DNA of 64,000 nucleotides from Mesorhizobium jarvisii (GTDB lineage Bacteria > Pseudomonadota > Alphaproteobacteria > Rhizobiales > Rhizobiaceae), in NCBI RefSeq assembly GCF_003601985.1, contig NZ_QZXA01000002.1, positions 248,001 through 312,000 of the forward strand, given 5' to 3'. The translations under genes and the position numbers were made by a program. Below the pieces are notes generated by a model that saw nothing but the letters and a program-made list of their open reading frames with translations, was not told the origin of the DNA and ran no database searches. Below, one piece after another: positions 1 through 8,216 of the stretch. The number at the start of each line of letters is the position of its first letter. Within the stretch, counting starts at the first letter, position 1.

Positions 1-309
1 GCCACGCACGGCCGAGAACGGGATTTCAAGTTTCTCCGGCACGTCCGAGAAGGACAGGCCAACCTCGAAGCCAGTGTCGGTCACCTTGAGGTCCCAGTAC
101 TGGAACTGGATGACGATGGTCATCTGCTCGGGATAGCGCTCGCGCAGGCGCGACGAGACGCGCACGCCGGGCGCGCCGGTCAGGAAGGTGATGAAGAAAT
201 GATGGTTGCCGGGGAGGCCGGTGCGTGCGACCTCGGCCAGGACCTTGCGCATGACGCCGCGCAACGCCTCCTGGGCCAGAATGTCGTAGCGGATGTGGTC
301 GTCGGCCAT
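1..309 (-). CDS. sspB: SspB-like ClpXP adaptor (5' part; runs off the window)
   Basis: This is the N-terminal 103 codons of an SspB homologue; the C-terminus lies outside the window. The translation starts MADDHIRYDILAQEAL and continues through HHFFITF and TIVIQFQYWDLKVTDTGFEVG, the conserved core of alphaproteobacterial SspB. SspB tethers ssrA-tagged proteins and some regulators to ClpXP for degradation. The start chosen is the ATG at 309-307. The frame stays open upstream of it, so a longer N-terminus cannot be excluded. The gene for the tag itself (ssrA) lies about 3 kb away in this window. The family call is firm; only the exact start is uncertain. Confidence 0.88.
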   Translation of the reverse strand, partial: MADDHIRYDILAQEALRGVMRKVLAEVARTGLPGNHHFFITFLTGAPGVRVSSRLRERYPEQMTIVIQFQYWDLKVTDTGFEVGLSFSDVPEKLEIPFSAVRG

Positions 310-455
310 GTGGTGGTCGGGTTCCGTTGAATCGTCCGCATAGCTGTAATCAAGCTTGAGCGCGGCGTAAACCTGATATAGCCCACCGTCGCGTCGAAGC
401 GAGGACTATTGCCAACGATTTGATCGGCAAGTCGGCTTACCGGCAACCGCAAATG

Positions 456-1145
456 TTATGCGTTGGCCAGCGCAGTGTGCTTTTTGACGCTGCCCGGGGA
501 AGGGCGCTTGCCGAAAGCGCGCAGGAAGGTGCGCACGCCATTCGTCGCCGATCGCACCACTTCGTCCTCGCGCGGCGTGCCGCCGAGCATGAAGGTGGTC
601 TGCAGTTCGGCATTGACTAGGCCGAAGAACTGGCGCGCCGCGACGTCGGGGTCGTCGATCGTCAGGTAACCGCCATAGGCGAGGCGGGCGAAGCGGGCGG
701 CGATTGCCGGCAATGTCGTGCCCGGACCCTGTTCGCGCCATTCGGCAAACAGTTCGGGGTAGCGTTCGCCTTCGGTCTGGATCAACTTGCGCAGGAATTT
801 TCCGTCGCGATTGCAGATGCAGTTCTGATTCAGGCGCACGGCAAAGCCGATCAAATCCGCTTCGAGATCGCCGGGCTGGTCAGGAAAGGTGGCAATGGTG
901 GCGAAGATGCCGACATTGCAGCGATCGGTGAGGTCGCGCACCACGGCCATGAAGAGCTTTTCCTTGTCGCCATGGTGGTTGTAGACGGTCTGGCGCGAGA
1001 CGCCGGCCTCTGCGGCGATCAGGTCGATATTGGCGCCGGCGAAGCCTTCGCGGCAGAACACGCCAGCGGCGGCGTCGATGATCGACAGGCGTTTGGCCTC
1101 ATGGCCGCGTGGCGGGAAAGTGTCAGGAGAAACGCTCGCTCTCAT
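456..1145 (-). CDS. TetR-family transcriptional repressor of the adjacent MFS pump
   Basis: The protein has 229 residues. An N-terminal TetR helix-turn-helix covers about residues 20-65, with the typical IDAAAGVF and VSRQTVYNHHGDKEKLF segments, followed by a ligand/dimerisation domain. It is transcribed away from a Bcr/CflA-type drug exporter (1333-2538). The 187-bp gap between them holds a 22-bp palindrome (1172-1193) 26 bp upstream of its start. By analogy with TetR-efflux pairs it probably represses both genes until a toxic ligand binds. The ligand is unknown. Confidence 0.88.
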   Translation of the reverse strand: MRASVSPDTFPPRGHEAKRLSIIDAAAGVFCREGFAGANIDLIAAEAGVSRQTVYNHHGDKEKLFMAVVRDLTDRCNVGIFATIATFPDQPGDLEADLIGFAVRLNQNCICNRDGKFLRKLIQTEGERYPELFAEWREQGPGTTLPAIAARFARLAYGGYLTIDDPDVAARQFFGLVNAELQTTFMLGGTPREDEVVRSATNGVRTFLRAFGKRPSPGSVKKHTALANA

Positions 1146-1171
1146 GAAAATCTATATAGAGGTGATTGACG

Positions 1172-1193
1172 ATTTAGACAAGACTGTCTAAAT
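1172..1193. promoter_or_regulatory. Palindromic operator between tetR and the MFS gene
   Basis: Perfect inverted repeat: ATTTAGACA, spacer AGAC, TGTCTAAAT (9-bp arms). It sits in the divergent intergenic region where a TetR dimer would control both genes. The TTTAGACA/TGTCTAAA half sites resemble those of other TetR-efflux operators. The palindrome is seen; its role as operator is inferred. Confidence 0.75.
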
Positions 1194-1332
1194 TTGTGGA
1201 CATGCGATAAAGAGATTTCGCGCCGGGAGACGACAAGATTCGCTGCTGGAGTGTCGGAACCTCACGGGATGGAACGTCCTAGGTCAGACGTCGCTTGGCG
1301 GCGGCAACCAGATTTCGAAAGAAGCCAATATC

Positions 1333-2538
1333 ATGAGTCCCAAATTCCTCCGCATCGCGGTCGTGCTCGGCCTGTTGTCCGCCATCGGCCCCTTCGCGAT
1401 CGACATGTATCTTCCCGCTTTGCCGTCGATCGGCGCGGATCTGCACGCCGGCACCGCCGCCGTGCAGATGAGCCTGCTGATCTTCTTCCTGTCGATGGGC
1501 TTCGGCCAGATCGTCGTCGGGCCGATCTCCGACATGGTCGGCCGCAAGCTGCCGCTCTATGGCGGTCTTGCGCTGTTCATGGTCGGCGGCATCGGTTCGG
1601 CCATGGCGCCGACCATCGAATGGCTGACCGCCTTCCGCTTCCTGCAGGGCCTCGGCGCCAGCGCCGGCATGGCCGTGCCGCGCGCCATCGTGCGCGACCT
1701 GCATACGGGCAATGAGGCGGCCAAGCTGATGTCCTTGCTGATGCTGGTGTTTTCGGTGTCGCCGATCCTGGCGCCGCTGACCGGCAGCCAGATCATCGAG
1801 AATTTCGGCTGGCGCGCCGTGTTCTGGACGGTGACCGGGGCGGCGGCCCTTGCCACCATCCTGCTCGCGACCTCGCTCAAGGAAACGCGGCCGGCGGCAG
1901 AGCGCGTCGGTTCCTCCTTCGGCACCGCGCTTGCCGACTACCGCTTCCTGATGGGTGACCGCAACTTCCTTGGCCTGGTGGCGATCGCCGGCTTTGGCAT
2001 TGCGAGCTTCTTCGTCTATCTGTCGAGTTCGTCCTTCATCCTGATCGACCATTACGGGCTGTCGCCTTCGATCTACAGCGTGTTCTTCTCGATCAATGCG
2101 GTGGCCTTTATCGGCATGTCGCAGCTGACGGGCCTGCTGGCCGAGCGTTTCGGACTGCGGCGCGTGGTGCGTGTCGCGGTGACCGGCTACGCCTCGACGA
2201 TGGTGGTGCTGCTCGCGATCATGGCGACGGGCGTCGATCGGCTCGACGTGATGGCAGCCCTGCTGTTCGTCGGCTACGGCTTCCTTGGCCTGGTCATTCC
2301 GACCACCTCGGTGCTGGCCATGGAAGAGCACGGCGAGATCGCCGGCACGGCCTCGGCGCTGATGGGCACGCTGCACTTCGCCATCGGCGCGCTCGCCATG
2401 GGCGTCGCCGGCGTATTCTTCGACGGCACGCCGCTGCCAATGGTCGCCGGCATCACGTTGTGCGCGGTAATTTCCTTCACGCTGGCCAAGGTCACGCTCG
2501 GCCGTTCGCGCGAGGCGGTCGAAGCGCCGGCGGAATAG
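1333..2538 (+). CDS. Bcr/CflA-type MFS multidrug efflux transporter
   Basis: This 401-residue integral membrane protein has about 12 predicted hydrophobic helices. It begins with an alphaproteobacterial-style first helix followed by MYLPALPSIGADL, typical of the Bcr/CflA (DHA1) drug:H+ antiporters. The loop between helices 2 and 3 has the MFS motif A (GPISDMVGRK). It likely exports a drug or other toxic compound at the inner membrane. A divergent TetR gene and an operator palindrome lie upstream, and a bidirectional terminator follows. The substrate is not predictable from sequence. Confidence 0.9.
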   Translation: MSPKFLRIAVVLGLLSAIGPFAIDMYLPALPSIGADLHAGTAAVQMSLLIFFLSMGFGQIVVGPISDMVGRKLPLYGGLALFMVGGIGSAMAPTIEWLTAFRFLQGLGASAGMAVPRAIVRDLHTGNEAAKLMSLLMLVFSVSPILAPLTGSQIIENFGWRAVFWTVTGAAALATILLATSLKETRPAAERVGSSFGTALADYRFLMGDRNFLGLVAIAGFGIASFFVYLSSSSFILIDHYGLSPSIYSVFFSINAVAFIGMSQLTGLLAERFGLRRVVRVAVTGYASTMVVLLAIMATGVDRLDVMAALLFVGYGFLGLVIPTTSVLAMEEHGEIAGTASALMGTLHFAIGALAMGVAGVFFDGTPLPMVAGITLCAVISFTLAKVTLGRSREAVEAPAE

Positions 2539-2557
2539 GCACTGCTCGCAAGCGCAT

Positions 2558-2585
2558 GAAAAGGCCGGGTTTTCCCGGCCTTTTC
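2558..2585. terminator. Bidirectional rho-independent terminator
   Basis: The sequence GAAAAGGCCGGG, loop TTTT, CCCGGCCTTTTC forms a strong GC stem flanked by A and T runs. It lies between the convergent MFS gene and the frameshifted ATPase, so it can serve both strands. Confidence 0.85.
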
Positions 2586-3134
2586 ATTTCAGCCCTGCCT
2601 CGGCCAATACGAAACGCAACCGTGTCTCGACCGGAACCAGGGGCAGCGCAACAAGTTCGTAACCCAGCTCCGTATAGACGCCGGCCATCGCATGGTAGGT
2701 GCGCTCGGCCTCGTCTGAAGTCTGCTTGCCTTCTTCGTCCTGCGCAAAAATGTCCGGCCAGGGCGGAGCGACGAACACGCGCGGATTGTAGCGCAAGCGC
2801 TTGGCGGCGGCACTGATGTGTTCTGCCACGGGCAGGCCGCTCAGCCTGAGATAGCCGAGCGTGTCCGGCACGCCGCGATCGAAGAAAACCGGTCCCTTCT
2901 GCTCGATCGCGTCCCGATATGAGCGCATCTCCCACGACAGCATGAGTTCGGCGAACAGCGCGCGGTCGCTCCAGGGCAGGGCGGTTCCGCCTATCGAGGA
3001 CTTTCGCGGATGATGCCGCGTCCGGCTTCAACGGAAGTCGCAAAGCCCGCCCGACGCAGGGCTGCGATCAAAGTGGTCTTGCCGGAGCCCGGACCACCGG
3101 TCAGCACGAAGAATCGATCGGAATCGTTTTGCAT
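2584..3134 (-). pseudogene. AAA-type P-loop ATPase, frameshifted
   Basis: Two adjacent minus-strand frames together make one AAA_28-like ATPase of about 180 residues. The first starts at ATG 3134 (MQNDSDRFFVL) and contains the Walker A motif GGPGSGKTT, then stops after GRGIIRESPR near 2990. The second picks up as IGGTALPWSDRALFAELMLSWEM and runs to a stop at 2584. Joining them needs one extra base near 3000. Either the gene is broken or a base was missed in sequencing. The family is a kinase-like NTPase of unknown function. The 3' end abuts the shared terminator. Confidence is high for the frameshift and moderate for the family. Confidence 0.75.
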
Positions 3135-3248
3135 TTTTGCCCATGGAGAAAAAGACACGCGAGCGGCGGCTTCGCGGCCCGAGGCCGTGCGAAGTCCGGA
3201 CGGCAAAAGCGGCCGTTGCGCATGACGTGGATCGAGAGAGGGAGAAGT

Positions 3249-3575
3249 GGAGGTTTCTGTTGCCAGGTACCTCCGAACCCCGCCTAGAAGTGCGAACCCC
3301 TAGGGCTTGATTTGAAGCTATCGCACTGCATTAAGCAGCGAGACGTGCTTCCGCATAGTTGTCGTTGGCAACTATAAGTTTAGCCCGATGACGGTGGTAC
3401 AATGCCGGGCAAAAGTACGATCTTTACACCTTCGTCGATCCTATTTCGCCCCCAGCAAAAACCGCTCTGTCGTCAACAGCGGCTTTTGGTGGAGGCGCCG
3501 GGTACCGCCCCCGGGTCCGAACGGCTTATTTCATCGCCCATTTATCGCCATAGTCGGTCAAGCCGACAAATCGAA
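3249..3575 (-). ncRNA. ssrA: tmRNA, two-piece circularly permuted gene
   Basis: On the minus strand an open tag sequence at 3369-3331 encodes ANDNYAEARLAA followed by TAA, the alphaproteobacterial proteolysis tag. The coding piece starts at 3453 with GGGGGCG. This pairs with CGCCTCC, which precedes an encoded ACCA ending at 3487, forming the 7-bp acceptor stem with one G-U pair. The acceptor piece lies upstream in transcription (about 3575-3487) and has a T-arm with stem CCGGG/CCCGG and a 7-nt loop. A 33-nt intervening segment (3486-3454) is removed during maturation. The order acceptor piece, spacer, coding piece is the permuted arrangement known in alphaproteobacteria. The outer ends are approximate. 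The 3' limit is placed at a GGAGGT/ACCTCC hairpin (3249-3274). Confidence 0.92.
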
Positions 3576-3775
3576 TATAGGGGGCGTTCGCCGGAAATGA
3601 AAGGCCGCAATGAGGCTTTGTCCCTGTGTCAAATTGCGACGGCAAGGGTTGACTTGGGCGCGGTCACAACGGAAGCTTTGCGAGCGGTGAGGAGTAACCG
3701 ACCTAGCGCACGGATTGCGAAGCGCGCCACAGCCCTCATCGATCGGATCCGTGGCGCCGACGAGGGGAATTTTTG

Positions 3776-4087
3776 ATGGCCGACTATCTTGCGGATGTGA
3801 AGAAGTACGACGCGGGCGCCAGTGCCGACGCGGTCGAAAAGATCGTCAAGCATCTGGGCATTGCGCTGAGGAACCGCGATTCCTCGCTGGTGTCCTGCAC
3901 AGACCCGAAGGAGCTCGAGCGCGTCAAGGAGAGCTGGGTGGCCAAGAAGCTCGGCGTCAGCGATGGGGCGAAAGCCGACGCGTCGATCGAGAAGACCTGC
4001 AAGGCGATGCACGCCGACAACACCAAGAGCCGCGTGACCTTCTATTATCTGGTGGCCAAGGATCTGGGCAAACTCGGCTCGCTCTGA
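3776..4087 (+). CDS. DUF2853 family protein
   Basis: A soluble 103-residue protein beginning MADYLADVKKYDAG and ending DLGKLGSL. It matches the DUF2853 family, small proteins common in alphaproteobacteria and of unknown function. The ATG at 3776 follows a GAGGGG ribosome-binding site with normal spacing. A TTG one codon earlier is less likely. It lies between ssrA (opposite strand) and thyA. No catalytic motif is visible; the composition is charged and helical. Confidence 0.8.
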   Translation: MADYLADVKKYDAGASADAVEKIVKHLGIALRNRDSSLVSCTDPKELERVKESWVAKKLGVSDGAKADASIEKTCKAMHADNTKSRVTFYYLVAKDLGKLGSL

Positions 4088-4268
4088 GAGGTCTGACAAT
4101 TTCTGCTCTGGCGACCGATCGGCACGGTTTTATGCGCTTTCGGTCCGCCAGCGCGGGTTCTGAAGAGCGCTCCGCTTCATGTCCGGGTGGGGAAAGAATC
4201 TCAGACAGGCGTGGCGCCGGCGCGCACATGCGCTATGATTGGTGAAATCTCGAATCGAGCTGGAACCG

Positions 4269-5063
4269 ATGCGCCAATATCTCGACCTCTTGCGGCATGT
4301 GCTGGACAACGGCGCCGATCGCGGCGACCGCACCGGCACCGGCACGCGCTCCGTCTTCGGCTACCAGATGCGTTTCGACCTGGCGCGCGGCTTTCCGGTC
4401 ACCACGACCAAGAAGCTGCACCTGAAGTCGATCATCCATGAGCTCCTGTGGTTCCTGGCCGGCGACACCAACATCAAATACCTGACCGACCACGGCGTCA
4501 CGATCTGGGACGAATGGGCGGACGAGAATGGCGACCTTGGCCCCGTTTACGGCAGGCAGTGGCGTTCCTGGCCGGACGGCCATGGCGGCTCGATCGACCA
4601 GATCGCGGGCCTTCTCAAGGAGATACGACGCAATCCTCAATCGCGCCGGCTGATCGTTTCGGCCTGGAACCCGGCCGAGGTGGAGGCGATGGCGCTGCCG
4701 CCCTGCCACTGCCTGTTCCAGTTCTACGTGTCCGAAGGCCGGCTGTCCTGCCAGCTCTACCAGCGTTCGGCCGATATCTTCCTCGGCGTGCCGTTCAACA
4801 TCGCGTCCTACGCGCTGCTGACGCTGATGGTGGCGCAGGTGACCGGGCTGAAGCCGGGCGATTTCGTCCACACGCTGGGCGATGCGCATCTCTATTCGAA
4901 CCACTTTGAACAGGCGCGCGAGCAATTGCAGCGCACGCCGAGGGCACTGCCGACGATGTGGATCAATCCGGAGGTGAAGGACCTGTTCGCCTTCCGCTTC
5001 GAGGATTTCCGGCTGGAAAACTATGTCGCCGATGCCTCGATCAAGGCGCCCATCGCCGTTTGA
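4269..5063 (+). CDS. thyA: Thymidylate synthase
   Basis: Converts dUMP to dTMP with 5,10-methylenetetrahydrofolate as methyl donor and reductant. From ATG 4269 the protein has 264 residues, the same length as E. coli ThyA. The catalytic cysteine in [11 protein letters not shown] falls at residue 146, the expected position. Other landmarks are [11 protein letters not shown] near the N-terminus, the [12 protein letters not shown] segment, and a C-terminus ending APIAV. An upstream in-frame start at 4239 would add ten non-conserved residues and is rejected. Dihydrofolate reductase, its metabolic partner, is encoded at 20746-21264, not adjacent. Confidence 0.97.
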   Translation: MRQYLDLLRHVLDNGADRGDRTGTGTRSVFGYQMRFDLARGFPVTTTKKLHLKSIIHELLWFLAGDTNIKYLTDHGVTIWDEWADENGDLGPVYGRQWRSWPDGHGGSIDQIAGLLKEIRRNPQSRRLIVSAWNPAEVEAMALPPCHCLFQFYVSEGRLSCQLYQRSADIFLGVPFNIASYALLTLMVAQVTGLKPGDFVHTLGDAHLYSNHFEQAREQLQRTPRALPTMWINPEVKDLFAFRFEDFRLENYVADASIKAPIAV

Positions 5064-5075
5064 GCCGCAGACGGC

Positions 5076-5285
5076 TCAGTCGATGCCGACCATTACGTCC
5101 GAGGCCTTGACCACGGCATAGGCCTGCTTGCCCTTTTCGAGCTTGAGGTCGGCGACGGCCTCGTTGGTGATCGAGGCGGTGACGATGGCGCCGCTGCCGA
5201 TGTCGATCCTGACATGCGACGTGGTGGCTCCCTTGACGATCTCGGTGATCGTTCCCTTGAGCACGTTGCGGGCGCTGATCTTCAT
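5076..5285 (-). CDS. Stand-alone Mop-domain molbindin (molybdate-binding protein)
   Basis: The 69-residue protein starts MKISARNVLKGTI and carries the single Mop/TOBE fold signature (TEIVKGATTSHVRID, then VVKASDVMVGID). Such molbindins oligomerise to store or buffer molybdate in the cytoplasm. The gene is divergent from modA, with a ModE-box-like site between them. The ATG at 5285 is chosen because the family starts at MKISARN; an upstream frame extension reads as non-conserved sequence. This separate Mop protein complements a ModE-like regulator (8217-8558) that lacks Mop domains. Confidence 0.85.
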   Translation of the reverse strand: MKISARNVLKGTITEIVKGATTSHVRIDIGSGAIVTASITNEAVADLKLEKGKQAYAVVKASDVMVGID

Positions 5286-5424
5286 TGGGCTCTCCGTTGC
5301 TTTCATGCAGGCCGTTCTCGCAAAACCGAGGTCACTTTTGGGCGACATGCATTGGGTTTCCTGCTCGTCTTACCAGAACGATCGGTGGGGCATAGGCGTT
5401 TTCGCGAGCCGCCGGGCCTTCCCT

Positions 5425-5448
5425 TGTTATATTCATGCGGATATATCG
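5425..5448. promoter_or_regulatory. ModE-box-like site upstream of modA
   Basis: TGTTAT, 12 bp, ATATCG. This closely resembles the E. coli ModE operator layout (CGTTAT, 12 bp, ATAACG) and shares the inner ATATT. It lies between the divergent molbindin gene and modA, about 50 bp upstream of the modA start. Two positions differ from a perfect palindrome. Binding is inferred. Confidence 0.55.
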
Positions 5449-5496
5449 ATCGGCAGGCTTCGCGCCGCACGGATTTCAAACCAGGGAGAGTTTTCG

Positions 5497-6291
5497 ATGA
5501 CGCGCAAGGGTTTCGGGTTGAAGGCGATCGCCATTGGCGGTCTTGCGGCGACGGCGATGGCAGCGATGCCGGCCGCACATGCGCAAGACAAGGTCGTGGT
5601 TTTCGCGGCGGCCAGCCTCAAGGACGCGCTCGACGCGGTCAACAAGGCTTGCGAGGCCGATGTCGGCGAGGCCGCGACTGTTTCCTATGCGGCAAGCTCG
5701 GCACTGGCCAAGCAAATCGAAGGCGGAGCGCCGGCCGACGTCTTCATCTCGGCCGATCTCGACTGGATGAAATATCTTTCCGACAAGAAGCTGACCAAGC
5801 CCGATACCGAGGTGAAGCTGCTCGGCAACGAGATCGTGCTGGTAGCGCCAAAGGATTCGACGGTCGAGACGAAGATCGAGAAGGGTTTCGACCTCGCCAA
5901 GCTGGTCGGCGACGGCAAGCTCGCCATGGGCGACTTCAAGGCGGTGCCGGCCGGCAAGTACGGCAAGGCGGCACTGGAATCGCTCGGCGTCTGGTCCTCG
6001 GTCGAAAGCAAGGTGGCGCAGGCCGAGAACGTGCGTGCGGCGCTCAAGCTGGTTTCGACAGGGGAGGCCGCTCTCGGCATCGTCTATGCCACCGACGCGC
6101 ATGCCGACAAGGGCGTCAAGGTGGTCGGCACCTTCCCGGAGGATTCGCATCCGCCGATCATCTATCCGGTTGCCCAGACCGCCGATTCGAAGGACAAGGA
6201 TACGACGGCTTTCCTGAAATGCCTGCAGTCCGCCAAGGCCGGCGCGCTCTTCAAGGAACAGGGTTTTACCGTGCTCACGCCGAGCAACTGA
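5497..6291 (+). CDS. modA: Molybdate ABC transporter, periplasmic binding protein
   Basis: A 264-residue periplasmic molybdate/tungstate-binding protein. It starts MTRKGFGLK with a Sec signal peptide (AMAAMPAAHAQ, cleavage expected after residue 28 or so). The mature part begins DKVVVFAAASLKDALDAV, the classic ModA opening, followed by SYAASSALAKQIEGGAPADVFISAD. The start at 5497 follows a GGGAGAG ribosome-binding site; the upstream open frame is not conserved. It is the first gene of modABC, delivering oxyanion to ModB/ModC. Regulation by a ModE-type repressor is suggested by the site at 5425-5448. Confidence 0.96.
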   Translation: MTRKGFGLKAIAIGGLAATAMAAMPAAHAQDKVVVFAAASLKDALDAVNKACEADVGEAATVSYAASSALAKQIEGGAPADVFISADLDWMKYLSDKKLTKPDTEVKLLGNEIVLVAPKDSTVETKIEKGFDLAKLVGDGKLAMGDFKAVPAGKYGKAALESLGVWSSVESKVAQAENVRAALKLVSTGEAALGIVYATDAHADKGVKVVGTFPEDSHPPIIYPVAQTADSKDKDTTAFLKCLQSAKAGALFKEQGFTVLTPSN

Positions 6292-6311
6292 ACAGGGCCT
6301 GATAGCGCAAT

Positions 6312-7016
6312 ATGACCTGGCTGCTGGACCTCACTCCCGACGAATGGAATGCGGTCCGGCTGTCCATCAAGGTGGCGACCGTGGCGATGCTCGCCAGCCT
6401 GCCGCCGGGCATAGCCATCGCGCTGCTGCTTGCCCGCGGACAATTCTGGGGCAAGACGTTGCTCAACGGCGTGGTTCACCTGCCGCTAATCCTGCCGCCT
6501 GTCGTGACCGGCTACCTCCTGCTTTTGACCTTCGGCAAGCGCGGCCCGGCCGGGGCCTTCCTGGCCGAGCATTTCGGCATCGTCTTCTCGTTTCGCTGGA
6601 CGGGTGCGGCACTGGCCTGCGGCGTCATGGGCTTTCCCCTGATGGTGCGGGCAATCCGGCTGTCGATCGAAGCGGTGGACCGCAAGATGGAGGCGGCGGC
6701 GGGCACGCTTGGCGCCAATCCTTTGTGGGTGTTCGCCACCATCACTCTACCGCTGATCCTGCCCGGGCTGATCGCGGGCGCCATCCTGGCCTTCGCCAAG
6801 GCGATGGGCGAGTTCGGCGCCACCATCACCTTCGTCTCCAACATCCCCAACGAAACGCAGACGCTGCCCTCGGCGATCTACACTTTTACGCAGGTGCCGG
6901 GTGGCGATGAGGGAGCATTGCGGCTGACATTGATCTCGGTCGTCATCTCGATGGCGGCTTTGGTCGCCTCGGAAGTGCTGGCGCGACGGGTTGGGCGGCG
7001 GATGGACATCGAATGA
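6312..7016 (+). CDS. modB: Molybdate ABC transporter permease
   Basis: The 234-residue inner-membrane permease has about five to six hydrophobic helices and the ABC-permease EAA loop region (AAGTLGANPLWVFATITLPLILPGL) that contacts ModC. The context (modA 20 bp upstream, modC overlapping downstream) makes this ModB. The stop overlaps the modC start by 4 bp (ATGA), which implies translational coupling. Confidence 0.95.
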   Translation: MTWLLDLTPDEWNAVRLSIKVATVAMLASLPPGIAIALLLARGQFWGKTLLNGVVHLPLILPPVVTGYLLLLTFGKRGPAGAFLAEHFGIVFSFRWTGAALACGVMGFPLMVRAIRLSIEAVDRKMEAAAGTLGANPLWVFATITLPLILPGLIAGAILAFAKAMGEFGATITFVSNIPNETQTLPSAIYTFTQVPGGDEGALRLTLISVVISMAALVASEVLARRVGRRMDIE

Positions 7017-8125
7017 GCGTCCGCGTCGACATCGGCCACCGGCTCGGCGATTTCGCCATCGAGGCGCGCTTCGAGAGCGCCGGGCGGCTCACCGCGCTGT
7101 TCGGGCCATCCGGCTCGGGCAAGACCACGCTCATCAACATGATCGCCGGGCTGATCCGACCCGACAAGGGCCGCATCGAGGTGGAGGGCCGTGCGCTGGT
7201 CGACACCGATGCCGGCATTTTCGTGCCGAAGCACAGGCGCCGCATCGGCATGGTGTTCCAGGACGCACGCCTGTTTCCCCATATGAGCGTGGCCAGCAAT
7301 CTGCGCTACGGCCGCTGGTTCACGCCGGCCAAGGAGCGCTACGCCGACATGGATGCCGTCGTCGACCTGCTCGGCATCGGCCCGCTGCTGAACAGGCGCC
7401 CGGTGAAGCTCTCGGGCGGCGAGAAGCAGCGCGTGGCGATCGGCCGGGCGCTGCTCGCCAGCCCCAGATTGTTGCTCATGGACGAGCCGCTGGCATCGCT
7501 CGACGAGGCGCGCAAGGCCGAGATCCTGCCCTATATCGAACGGCTGCGCGATGAGACGAAGATTCCGATCGTCTATGTCAGCCATTCGGTCGCCGAGGTG
7601 GCGCGGCTGGCGAGCGACGTGGTGATGCTGGCGCAAGGCAAGGTCGTTGCCGGTGGCCCGACCGAAGTGGTGATGCAAAGGCTCGACCTGCTGCCGACGG
7701 AAGAGCGCGGCGAGGGCGGTGCGGTGCTGGACACCAAGGTTCTGCGCCACGACGAGACTTTCGGCATGACCGTGCTCGTCTCGGCCGCCGGAGAGATCCG
7801 CGTGCCGCGCCTGGCGATGAAAACCGGGGCTCCCGTGCGTGTCCGCATCCGTGCCCGTGATGTGATGATCGCTGCGGAGAAGCCGACAGGCCTCAGCGCG
7901 CTCAACATCCTGCCCGGCACGATCGTTGCGATCCGCCCGGGCGAAGGGCCGGCGGTCGAGGTCGACATCGATTGCAACGGCGCAACCGTGCTCGCCCGCA
8001 TCACCGAACAGTCGCGGCAGGCGCTGGAACTGCGGCTCGGCGGCAAGGTTTTCGCCGTGGTCAAGACAGTGAGTTTCGACCGGGCCAACACCGGCGCCGG
8101 CCTGCCGCTCGAGGTCGATGGCTGA
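7013..8125 (+). CDS. modC: Molybdate ABC transporter ATP-binding protein
   Basis: The 370-residue ATPase has an N-terminal ABC domain with Walker A GPSGSGKTT (residues 31-39), signature LSGGEKQRV, and Walker B LLLMDEPLASLD. A C-terminal TOBE/Mop domain (about residues 290-360, LSALNILPGTIVAIRPGEG) is typical of ModC. It energises molybdate import with ModA and ModB and overlaps modB by 4 bp. Two parts of this gene (about 7421-7536 and 7971-8012) recur in shortened form at 9481-9632. Confidence 0.96.
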   Translation: MSVRVDIGHRLGDFAIEARFESAGRLTALFGPSGSGKTTLINMIAGLIRPDKGRIEVEGRALVDTDAGIFVPKHRRRIGMVFQDARLFPHMSVASNLRYGRWFTPAKERYADMDAVVDLLGIGPLLNRRPVKLSGGEKQRVAIGRALLASPRLLLMDEPLASLDEARKAEILPYIERLRDETKIPIVYVSHSVAEVARLASDVVMLAQGKVVAGGPTEVVMQRLDLLPTEERGEGGAVLDTKVLRHDETFGMTVLVSAAGEIRVPRLAMKTGAPVRVRIRARDVMIAAEKPTGLSALNILPGTIVAIRPGEGPAVEVDIDCNGATVLARITEQSRQALELRLGGKVFAVVKTVSFDRANTGAGLPLEVDG

Positions 8126-8141
8126 CAGAAGCGGCGATCGC

Positions 8142-8164
8142 CGCTATATTGATTTGGAATAACG
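8142..8164. promoter_or_regulatory. ModE-box-like site upstream of the modE-like gene
   Basis: CGCTAT, 11 bp, ATAACG: an imperfect inverted repeat very close to the E. coli ModE operator (CGTTAT, 12 bp, ATAACG). It lies 17 bp after the modC stop and 53 bp before the modE-like start, so the regulator gene may have its own autoregulated promoter. Inferred from similarity and position only. Confidence 0.55.
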
Positions 8165-8216
8165 CTATCGCTGAAGTGGCTTCGGCAGGAGTCCTGGTGA
8201 CCGCGGAGGAGCATAG

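Noticed and set aside
1279..2376. 365-codon minus-strand open frame opposite the MFS gene
   Set aside because: It is a shadow frame, rich in His, Gln and Arg, with no recognisable domain. The sense strand encodes a clear transporter.
3402..3776. Plus-strand 124-codon open frame over ssrA
   Set aside because: It runs antisense through the tmRNA acceptor and coding pieces; the RNA structure and tag explain the sequence.
5128..5496. N-terminal extension of ModA from upstream in-frame starts
   Set aside because: The extension is not signal-peptide-like and would bury the signal peptide; ATG 5497 has a good ribosome-binding site and a normal length.
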